Source of the DNA: an uncultured Eggerthellaceae bacterium
GTDB lineage: Bacteria > Actinomycetota > Coriobacteriia > Coriobacteriales > Eggerthellaceae
Assembly (NCBI GenBank): GCA_910588205.1
Contig: CAJUQK010000010.1
Location: forward strand, 1-64,000
Reading direction: 5' to 3'
Length of the DNA stretch: 64,000 nucleotides
Shown here piece by piece: positions 34,082-41,510 of this stretch; the stretch's first letter is position 1; every line of letters starts with the position of its first letter. Under the pieces are notes generated by a model. The model worked only from the letters and a program-made list of their open reading frames with translations, had not been told where the DNA came from and searched no databases. A program made the translations under genes and the position numbers.

Positions 34082-35420
34082 AGGTACCCTCCTTCGCAGC
34101 TTCCGAGAGCGGAGAGGGCCCTTTGCACCAGGGTGGGTAGATGCGCTGGCCCGCGCTATTGGTCAGATGGTAGGAGCAGAACGGGATGGCGCGGCCATCA
34201 GGCACGCAGACCATCATGGAGCATTCACGCAGCCGATCCGTATCCATGCTGTAGGCATCCATGTAGTTCATCACGATGACCGAAAGGCCGTCGGAGACAG
34301 GAACGCCCTTCGACACCAGGATATCCAAGAACACGGAGCCCTGGGGTGAATCCGGGCTGTACCCCTCAGCGTATTCCTCCATGGTCATGAGCTGAGTGGC
34401 GGGAATGAACCCGCTCCCATGGACGGCTTGGGGTGACTTCACCAGGAAGACGCCCGTGTCGCATAGAGGATGCGAACACCCGAGCGGCCACACATCCCGC
34501 ACCTCCAGGAGATCGTCGGATTGAGCGCAGAGATTGAAGATGACATCCCCGGAGGACATGGGGATGGCCCGGGTGGCATCGAAACGGCCCGAGGTGAAGG
34601 CCGGCTGCAAGGCAAGGCCCGCCACGACATCGGAGTTCTCAAGGCTGAAGCGGAGCAGATCCCCCAACTGATCGTCATTCACGCCAGCCACCACTGCTAC
34701 CGAGAGCACCACTTGGATCCCACACTCGCGACAGCGTTCGATGGCCTTGAGCTTGGTGGCTAGGATATCTCGACCGCAGGTGGCCTCGTAGACCTCAGGA
34801 GTGAGCCCATCGAAGGAGAGGTAGACGCCTGTGAGCCCGGCACCCACCAGATCCTCCAGATACCCAGGATTGTTCGCGATGACCAATCCGTTGGTGTTGA
34901 CCTCTATGCCCCAAAAGCCCATCTCTCGGCCCAGATAGATGATGTCCTTCAGATCCTTGCGGGTGGTAGGCTCTCCCCCCGTGAGCTGAACGGCCCCATC
35001 CGTACCCACAGCATCTGCGATGACCTGGTACATGGCCTTGATCTCTTCCATGGTGGGGTCATATTCGCCTGTCTCAGAGGAAGCGAAGCAAACCGGACAA
35101 TGCAGATTGCAGTTGCGGGTGACCTCTATCTCAAGGAGCGTCCCGCGCCGCCCATGACGAGCGCACGTCCCGCAGCCGAAGGGACAGTCCTCCGTAGCCG
35201 GGATGGTGTTCTGCGGACGCGTCTTCGGAAAGGCCTCGGAGCACAACCACTGATAGTGATCCGCATCCGGCCACATGCGAGTGGCAAGCACCCCGTGCTC
35301 AGGGCACGTGCGTTCCATCCACACGATGCCCTCAGCGTCTGCATATACCTCAGCAGGTAGCTCACGCAAGCAATCCGGGCAGAGCGCCCGGGTGGTATGA
35401 AGGAGGTCTCTATTCTGCAT
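34074..35420 (-). CDS. radical SAM protein like archaeal tetraether-lipid synthase (Tes/GrsA superfamily)
   Basis: The 448-residue protein begins with ALCPDCLRELPAEVYADAEG and a CPEHG, a zinc-like head that matches archaeal MJ0619/Tes-type proteins. CPFGCGTC follows, then the radical-SAM cluster CNLHCPVC and a QLTGGEPTTR loop. The C-terminal half has LGCSHPLC and a CSMMVCVPDGRAIPFCSYH block also found in that superfamily, so one or more auxiliary clusters are expected. In archaea the enzyme joins lipid tails; bacterial relatives are mostly unstudied. I chose the Met at 35420 because it sits close to the conserved head; the frame runs to 35450. It overlaps the gene in front by 11 bases. Confidence 0.75.
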   Translation of the reverse strand: MQNRDLLHTTRALCPDCLRELPAEVYADAEGIVWMERTCPEHGVLATRMWPDADHYQWLCSEAFPKTRPQNTIPATEDCPFGCGTCARHGRRGTLLEIEVTRNCNLHCPVCFASSETGEYDPTMEEIKAMYQVIADAVGTDGAVQLTGGEPTTRKDLKDIIYLGREMGFWGIEVNTNGLVIANNPGYLEDLVGAGLTGVYLSFDGLTPEVYEATCGRDILATKLKAIERCRECGIQVVLSVAVVAGVNDDQLGDLLRFSLENSDVVAGLALQPAFTSGRFDATRAIPMSSGDVIFNLCAQSDDLLEVRDVWPLGCSHPLCDTGVFLVKSPQAVHGSGFIPATQLMTMEEYAEGYSPDSPQGSVFLDILVSKGVPVSDGLSVIVMNYMDAYSMDTDRLRECSMMVCVPDGRAIPFCSYHLTNSAGQRIYPPWCKGPSPLSEAAKEGTCG

Positions 35421-36276
35421 CGATATACTGCCTTGGGTCATGCTCTTCATTAGGCGGTGTGGATACGCTGATGCCCATGAGATCGCACCAGGTGAGCACC
35501 CGATTCGGCACGAAGAGCTCTGATTGGAACTGAGCTGCCTTGCGGATGGCCTTCATGCAGGAGATGGCATGGGCGAGGTCTGTGGTCTCGTCGATGTCAG
35601 CCACCGGGGAGAAGTAGGCCACCGGGATATCCGCCTCTTCGATCTTGCGCATATAGGCATCCAAGGCAGGTACGCCATCCTTGTTGTAGTAGACGCCTTG
35701 GTTATCTATGGGCGTGTCCTTGGACAGGCCGATCAGCGAGGTGCCGCATTCCTGACAGGGGGCTAGCACGAAGCCAGGACGCCCAATGGACTGGAAGTAC
35801 TCCAGCCACTGGAACGCGTATTTGAGGTCAGACTTGGGCAGCGTAGGGATGTCTCCGCCAATGGAGACGATGTTGTCATAGCCCATGGCGAAGATCTGGG
35901 CAATGGCGTCGTCGAAGTGGTCATCGAAGGTGGCACCGGAATCCGTCAGGAAGTGGATCTCCATGGGCCAGGGGCCTATCTCGTCGAAGGTCTCCTTCAT
36001 GAGAGGCAGGTTGCTGGCAGGAGTGGTGGACAGGAAGAAGTCATAGGTGACCTTGTCAGCGCTGGGGTCTGCCGCCACCAGCGCATCATTGTCCCGCTGC
36101 ATCTCTATGAGAGCATGCATGGCAAGCTCTGAGACGTCATAGAGGCTGAGCTTGAAGAACTGAGCTGCCTGCTCGTCGGTGAAGATGCCGCCATGAGCCT
36201 TGGTGAGCCGCGTCTTCACCATGCCCGGGATGGGCGGTTTGCTGAATACCAAGAGCGCTTGCTTGCGTTCGGTCAT
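35410..36276 (-). CDS. TIGR04282/DUF2064-type glycosyltransferase-like protein
   Basis: This 288-residue protein matches the DUF2064 (TIGR04282) group of GT-A-type nucleotidyl/glycosyl transferases: ALLVFSKPPIPGMVKTRLT at the start, and VSIGGDIPTLPKSDLKYAF holding the acidic metal site, then QECGTSLIGL. The family is known mainly from its link to arsenosugar genes and is otherwise unexplored. It is longer than usual by about 60 residues in the C-terminal part. AAGGAG precedes the ATG at 36276. It lies 34 bases after the molybdopterin enzyme and its end overlaps the radical-SAM start. Confidence 0.8.
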   Translation of the reverse strand: MTERKQALLVFSKPPIPGMVKTRLTKAHGGIFTDEQAAQFFKLSLYDVSELAMHALIEMQRDNDALVAADPSADKVTYDFFLSTTPASNLPLMKETFDEIGPWPMEIHFLTDSGATFDDHFDDAIAQIFAMGYDNIVSIGGDIPTLPKSDLKYAFQWLEYFQSIGRPGFVLAPCQECGTSLIGLSKDTPIDNQGVYYNKDGVPALDAYMRKIEEADIPVAYFSPVADIDETTDLAHAISCMKAIRKAAQFQSELFVPNRVLTWCDLMGISVSTPPNEEHDPRQYIDAE

Positions 36277-36310
36277 CGTATCTCCTTGCATTCTCATCCG
36301 TCCTCCGCGC

Positions 36311-38566
36311 TCAGGCGAAGGAACTCTTCTTCACTATGGCATCCGACCAGGTCAGATGCACGTCATCCACCTTGGCCATGCAGTCCATGGCGTTATAGGC
36401 CCAGGTCCCGATCATGGGTTCAGACTGGGCAAGGGAGCAACTGGTGAGCGTATTGATATTGCTCTCGAAGATGCCGCCGAAGCCAGGGGCTTGAACGGTC
36501 TTCTCTGGATGCCACCAACCGTAGTCTGCATGGATCACACCTTCGATCATGGGGATTATATCCAGGACGAATCGCGCTTCTCCCTTGTCGGTGGCGAGCG
36601 CTACGACATCTCCCGCCTTCGCACCCAATCGGTCTGCCGTTGCCTGGCTCACTTCAGCCAGCGGATAGGGCTTCCGGTGGCGGAAGGGCGGATGATTGAA
36701 GTACATGGAAGCGTTATAGGGCTGACGACGACCTCCCGTGATGAGGGTCAGGTGAGTCCAACCCTCCTCTTCGCGCACCTTCTGGAAATCCTCGGAACAG
36801 AGGGAGTAACCCTCTGCGGGTACAGGAAGGCGCGTGGAACCCATGGCCTCCAGCACGTCTGAGGCGAGTTCTACCTTGCCCGTAGCGGTGGCGAACCCAC
36901 GCTTGCTGCCGTCCTCCAAGGGCTCCTCATGCTTCAGGGGTGGTACCGGCACAGCATACATGCCCATCTGGCAATACCCCTCCCAGTCCAAGCCTGTAGG
37001 CGCTAGCACACGCTCGCACGCCTCTTCGAAGGTGGCATCAGGCCAGTAATCTTCCTGTCCGCAGCGCAAACCCAACTCCCGGAAGATCTCATAGTCAGAC
37101 CTGCGCTCATAGTAAGGATCTGTGGCCTTCGCACCCCCGTAGACGAAGTTCGCAACGCCCCCATGGGCCTGGAAGGTAGAGCGCTCCATGGCACCAGCCG
37201 AAGGCAGGACGTAATCAGCCAGGGCAGCCGTAGGGGTCAGGTAGTAGTCCAGCACCACCAATAGGTCCAACCCCTTGAACGCCTCGAGCACCCGGTGGGT
37301 GTCGGCATAGGTGAGCAGCGGATTGGTGGCCTCGACGATAGCCGCCCGCACCGGATAGCGCCCCTGACCCTCCATGGCTCTCAGCAAAAGATCAGGATGC
37401 ACGCTGGTGAGGTAGCGGGCCGGAAGGCGCTTGCCCACAGCATCCATGAGCCCCTTCACGCGCCCATAGCCTTCATAGCTCTGAAGGGGCGTATGGCCCG
37501 TATTCAAGCTGAGCTCGGAGAGCGTGTCCCACTCCTCCAGCGTGCATTCCAAGTCGAGCTCGGAGGTGAAATCGCTCGTCTGGAGCAGAGAGCAGCCACC
37601 GGGACGGTCAACATCGCCGCAGATGGCCAGAAGAGCGCACCGGGCCCGATGGGTGGGCAGAACGTTCTTGCCTATCTGATCTATACCACGGCCCGTGATG
37701 ATAGCCGAAGGAGACTGAGCGAAGGTGCGGGCCACATCGCGCACCAGCTCCGGTTCAAGACCGCAGACCTCGCCCACATGTTCAGGGGTGTAGGGGGCCA
37801 CATGGGCACGTAGCTCTTCGAATCCCACGCACCATTCATCAACGAAGGCATGGTCGAACCGGTCCTCTTCGATGATGACGTGGAGCAGCCCCAAGGCGAA
37901 GGTGCAATCCGTTCCCGGCTTGAGGGGCACCCACAAATCAGCGATGCGAGCGGTCTTCGTGAAACGCGGGTCGATGACCACGATCTTGGGTCGTCCCACC
38001 TTGGACATCTTCAAGAGAGACCGCCAGAAGACGGAATTGTCCGATTCGGCCGGATTCGTGCCCCACACCAGCAAGCATTCGGTCTGCTCGGTGATGTCAG
38101 GCTCGATGGTCCAGCCGAAGGCGAGCGTATCCGACCAGATGCGCGGATTCCAGCAGATCTGGCCGATACCTGCATTGTTGGGAGAGCCGAAGAGCGACAT
38201 GAACCGATGAAGCGGCCAGAAGGAGGTATGGGGGCCGCCGATCAAAGAAGCCACCACTCCGGGGTTGTGCTCGTCCCTCAGACGGCAGAGCGCATCGGCT
38301 ATCTCATCCAGAGCCGTGTCCCAGGATATGCGCTCCCACTGACCGCTCCCCCGCTCTCCCTTGCGTCTGAGGGGATGATTCACCCGGTCAGCTCCGTCGA
38401 GCACATCCAGGTTCATCCTCCAACGCTGGCACCCTGCCAGCACCTGTTCATCATAGGGGTAGCGCTCAGGATCAGGGGTAAGGCCCACGATGCGGCCATC
38501 CTGCACATCGGCGATGAAGCCGCAGAGATACCCGCAGAAGTGACAGTTCGTCTTGCGCTGCTCCAT
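36311..38566 (-). CDS. cytoplasmic molybdopterin oxidoreductase (DMSO-reductase superfamily)
   Basis: The 751-residue enzyme binds bis-MGD and one [4Fe-4S] cluster (Cys 8, 11, 15 and 46 in CHFCGYLC and AGCQRW). It has LVWGTNPAESDN, VVIDPRFTKTARIADLWVPLKPGTDCTFALGLLHVI and IITGRGIDQIGKN, and the C-terminal cofactor domain with HPEKTVQAP. The likely Mo ligand is Cys 138 in ICWNPRIW, which lines up with the U-x-G-P of formate dehydrogenase. There is no Tat signal, so it is cytoplasmic, like formate dehydrogenases, acetylene hydratase or transhydroxylases. The start at 38566 is 4 bases after the stop of the HdrB-like gene. The substrate is unknown; formate is one option given the hydrogenase upstream. 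Confidence 0.85.
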   Translation of the reverse strand: MEQRKTNCHFCGYLCGFIADVQDGRIVGLTPDPERYPYDEQVLAGCQRWRMNLDVLDGADRVNHPLRRKGERGSGQWERISWDTALDEIADALCRLRDEHNPGVVASLIGGPHTSFWPLHRFMSLFGSPNNAGIGQICWNPRIWSDTLAFGWTIEPDITEQTECLLVWGTNPAESDNSVFWRSLLKMSKVGRPKIVVIDPRFTKTARIADLWVPLKPGTDCTFALGLLHVIIEEDRFDHAFVDEWCVGFEELRAHVAPYTPEHVGEVCGLEPELVRDVARTFAQSPSAIITGRGIDQIGKNVLPTHRARCALLAICGDVDRPGGCSLLQTSDFTSELDLECTLEEWDTLSELSLNTGHTPLQSYEGYGRVKGLMDAVGKRLPARYLTSVHPDLLLRAMEGQGRYPVRAAIVEATNPLLTYADTHRVLEAFKGLDLLVVLDYYLTPTAALADYVLPSAGAMERSTFQAHGGVANFVYGGAKATDPYYERRSDYEIFRELGLRCGQEDYWPDATFEEACERVLAPTGLDWEGYCQMGMYAVPVPPLKHEEPLEDGSKRGFATATGKVELASDVLEAMGSTRLPVPAEGYSLCSEDFQKVREEEGWTHLTLITGGRRQPYNASMYFNHPPFRHRKPYPLAEVSQATADRLGAKAGDVVALATDKGEARFVLDIIPMIEGVIHADYGWWHPEKTVQAPGFGGIFESNINTLTSCSLAQSEPMIGTWAYNAMDCMAKVDDVHLTWSDAIVKKSSFA

Positions 38567-38570
38567 GGGC

Positions 38571-39644
38571 TCAGCGATCCTCTTCGATGATGGTGGCAAC
38601 ATTCACATTCGAGAGCGCGACGTCCTTCGCCGCCTCCGCATCCTGCGCATCCAAGCCGCCCTGCCCTTCGCAAGCACGCGCCTTCTCATCAGCCACCGTC
38701 GCATTAGAGCTTGGCTTCCCACCGAGGCCAGCGAAGGTACGGTCGTCGCTTTGCGCCTCGGTAGCGCCGAGCGTCTCGTCGAACAGGAAGCGTAGCTTCA
38801 TCCATGAGCCGACGGTACGCCAGTCGATGCGCCAGTCGAACAAGAGCTCCAAGTAGTGCACGCACTGGACGTAGGGCTGAGCCATGTTCAATTGGAACGT
38901 GCAACTCATGCAGGCCGTGACGATGGCATCCGCTTCGATATCCTTCGCCTCCTGGCCATTCAAGAGCGCGCATTTGTCCGCCTGTTCGAACTTGCCAGCG
39001 GCCCGGGGCAGGGATCCGCAGCAGATAGAACGCTTGCGAGCATGGGTGGGATCAACCCAAAGGCCTTCCGGCATGAGCGCACGCAACCCATCGGCGAACT
39101 GGCCGTATTCCCTGTCAGGGCATGAATCATGGGTGCAGAGGAGCACGCCTGCGTCCGCATCCCCCTTGATGAGGCGCGCACAGACCGGGGGATCCAAGCG
39201 ATACCCGCGCGCCGCCAACACCTCGGGCAGTGCCTCTATCTTGATGTCCTTCGTGCGGGGATCCAAGCTGAGCGCCTCGCGCAGCGCCTTCACGCAATTG
39301 GGACAGGCGCACACCATGCGCTCTATCTCCGCATCTACCAGATGCTGCCGCAGATCCTCCTCGAAGGCATCCCGCAGAAGCTGTCCTTCCGGCTCATAGG
39401 AAAGGATCTTGCCACAGCACAGCACCGATATCCCATCCACCTCCCCAGCCTGTTGCAGGAGATCGAACGTGGCAGCCACTAGCGGCATGGCATAGTTGAT
39501 GAAGGAACACCCCGGGAAGAAGAGCGATGTCGCCTTCACGGCAGCAGACGCACCAGGGGTGGGGACCACCTGCGCACCTTGCGTGCCAAAGTCGAATTCG
39601 ATGATGTCGCCCGTGAGCGCATCAGTGATCTTGAGGTCAGCCAC
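38571..39644 (-). CDS. HdrB-like (CCG-domain) iron-sulfur protein
   Basis: The 357-residue protein has two CCG-type blocks: SLFFPGCSFINY with LCCGKI, and HDSCPDRE with SICCGSLPRAAG and ACMSC, as in HdrB, GlpC and lactate-utilisation proteins. HdrB holds noncubane [4Fe-4S] clusters and works in electron bifurcation. The first 40 residues, with DIIEFDFGTQGAQVVP, look like a beta domain; the C-terminal 70 residues are low complexity. The start is a GTG with GAGGA 6 bases above, and a -35/-10 pair with 17-base spacing lies just upstream. It heads the molybdopterin and radical-SAM run. Confidence 0.8.
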   Translation of the reverse strand: MADLKITDALTGDIIEFDFGTQGAQVVPTPGASAAVKATSLFFPGCSFINYAMPLVAATFDLLQQAGEVDGISVLCCGKILSYEPEGQLLRDAFEEDLRQHLVDAEIERMVCACPNCVKALREALSLDPRTKDIKIEALPEVLAARGYRLDPPVCARLIKGDADAGVLLCTHDSCPDREYGQFADGLRALMPEGLWVDPTHARKRSICCGSLPRAAGKFEQADKCALLNGQEAKDIEADAIVTACMSCTFQLNMAQPYVQCVHYLELLFDWRIDWRTVGSWMKLRFLFDETLGATEAQSDDRTFAGLGGKPSSNATVADEKARACEGQGGLDAQDAEAAKDVALSNVNVATIIEEDR

Positions 39645-39685
39645 AGTGCATCCTCATCTATAGGATAGTGTCTAATGTTGGGGTG

Positions 39686-39714
39686 ATTATAGTGGGCAGA
39701 GGGCCCCCAGGCAA
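39686..39714 (-). promoter_or_regulatory. promoter of the HdrB-like / molybdopterin / radical SAM run
   Basis: On the minus strand TTGCCT (39714-39709), a 17-base spacer and TATAAT (39691-39686) lie 42 bases before the GTG at 39644. The 141-base spacer to the hydrogenase gene means the six-gene run can be expressed apart from it. Confidence 0.6.
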
Positions 39715-39785
39715 ACCCGAGCCGAGGGGCCGCATCCCATGGGATGGAACGCTTCGCACACCTGCGCAGTGCTATCTGCGCGGTG

Positions 39786-41510
39786 CTACAGCTTCCACGT
39801 CTGTTGATCGGTATGGAGCAAGTGATGAGCGCACTCTGAGAGCGGGGATCCCAAGAAGTCCTCATAGCATGCGCTCACATGAGGATTCTCATGGCTGAAG
39901 CGCACTGCGCGACACTGATCCAGGTCATAGAGCACCCGCCCCCGATCCCCAGCGAGCTCACGCGCTTCATGGATTGGCTGTCCTCCACCGCCAGCACAAC
40001 CACCCGGACATGCCATGACTTCCACGAAATCATAGTCCACATCCCCCGCTTCCAGAGCATCCAACAGCCGTGCCGCATTGGCCAAGCCACTGGCAATGGC
40101 CACGCGCACGCATCCGCCACCGATATCGAAGGTGCGCTCACGCCACCCGTCCATGCCACGGACGTCAGAGAACGCATCCGCATCGGGGTTGACCCCGTTC
40201 ACCAGGAAGTACGCGCTTCGAAGCGCCGCCTCCATGACACCACCCGTAGCACCGAAGATGACCGCAGCGCCCGACCCTTCGTCCATGGGGTCATCGAAGG
40301 GAATCTCCGCCAGCTGCGCAACATCCACGTGCATGAGGCGCACGAGGCGAATGAGCTCACGCACTGTCAGCACCGCATCTACATCCGCACCCTCTTCGCG
40401 CGCCATCTCCTCCACAGCCGCCTCGTACTTCTTCGCCACGCAGGGCATGCAAGAGACGTGGAAGATGCGCGTCGGTCCGTTCTCAGAGGTCATGCCGAGC
40501 TTCGGGCCGACATGCTCCTTCAACAACGCCCCGAACATCTGTTGAGGTGATTTCGCGCTGGAGAGGTTGCCAAGCCATCCTGGCCTATGCGCCTTGAGAT
40601 AGCGCACCCACCCCGGACAGCACGAGGTGAGCAACGGCAGATCGCCGGAGCCCCCCAAGCGCTCTACGAATTCGCTCCCTTCCTCCATAATGGTCATGTC
40701 AGCTGCGAAGTTCGTATCGAATACATAGTCGAACCCGAGCGCTTTGAACGTGGCTGCAAGACGACCTTCGGTAGCCACCTCCAAAGACAGCCCCAGCGCC
40801 TCGCCCCAGGAGGTGCGCACGGCCGGTGCCACCTGCACCACACATGCGACATCCGGATCAGCCAAGGCTTCCAAGACCGCATTCACGTCATCTCGCACCC
40901 GAAGCGCCCCTGTGGGGCAATGGGTGATGCACTGCCCGCAGAGCGTGCAACCCGCCTCTTGGATGGGCAAGCCCGCACACACGCCCACATCCATCCGTGT
41001 AGCACGGTTCTTGACCTCCCACACATCACAACCTTGGACCTTGCTGCATATCTGCACACAGCGCAGGCAGCGCACGCATTTCGACCCATCCCGGATGAGC
41101 GGGAAGGCGCCATCCCAGGCCTCGGTGCGAATGGAAGCCTCATAGGGCACATCCAAAAGATTGAGCTCTTGTGCCAAGCTCTGCAGCACGCAATTGCCGT
41201 TGCGCACGCACAGGGCGCACTCAACCTTATGCTGGGAGAGGAGCAGGCTGACATTCACCCGACGCGCCTCGAGCACCCGCGGCGTATCCGTCTTGATGAC
41301 CATGCCTTCTTCAAGAGGGGTGTTGCAAGCAGGCACCAGGCGCTCGCACCCCTCCACCTCTACTACGCATACACGGCATGCGCCGATATCGCTCACATCC
41401 TTGATGGTGCAGAGCGTCGGCACCGAAACACCCGCAGCGTGGGCGGCGCTCAGGATGGAGGATCCTTCGGGCATCTCGATGCTGATGTCATTGATGATGG
41501 CCTTTACCAT
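39786..41510 (-). CDS. [FeFe]-hydrogenase catalytic subunit (group A, HydA-like)
   Basis: The 574-residue protein has a complete set of clusters and the H-cluster. Residues 30-65 hold a [2Fe-2S] motif (CTIKDVSDIGACRVC). HKVECALCVRNGNC is the His-Cys3 [4Fe-4S] site, and CVRCLRCVQIC and CTLCGQCITHC are two ferredoxin motifs. The H-cluster motifs are TSCCPGW (295-301), MPCVAKKYE (355-363) and EVMACPGGCAGGGGQP (497-512), all canonical, so it should be active if HydEFG maturases exist elsewhere. It resembles the NAD(P)-linked or bifurcating subfamily. The ATG at 41510 overlaps the end of the flavoprotein gene, so the two are co-translated. No maturation genes are in the window. Confidence 0.93.
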   Translation of the reverse strand: MVKAIINDISIEMPEGSSILSAAHAAGVSVPTLCTIKDVSDIGACRVCVVEVEGCERLVPACNTPLEEGMVIKTDTPRVLEARRVNVSLLLSQHKVECALCVRNGNCVLQSLAQELNLLDVPYEASIRTEAWDGAFPLIRDGSKCVRCLRCVQICSKVQGCDVWEVKNRATRMDVGVCAGLPIQEAGCTLCGQCITHCPTGALRVRDDVNAVLEALADPDVACVVQVAPAVRTSWGEALGLSLEVATEGRLAATFKALGFDYVFDTNFAADMTIMEEGSEFVERLGGSGDLPLLTSCCPGWVRYLKAHRPGWLGNLSSAKSPQQMFGALLKEHVGPKLGMTSENGPTRIFHVSCMPCVAKKYEAAVEEMAREEGADVDAVLTVRELIRLVRLMHVDVAQLAEIPFDDPMDEGSGAAVIFGATGGVMEAALRSAYFLVNGVNPDADAFSDVRGMDGWRERTFDIGGGCVRVAIASGLANAARLLDALEAGDVDYDFVEVMACPGGCAGGGGQPIHEARELAGDRGRVLYDLDQCRAVRFSHENPHVSACYEDFLGSPLSECAHHLLHTDQQTWKL

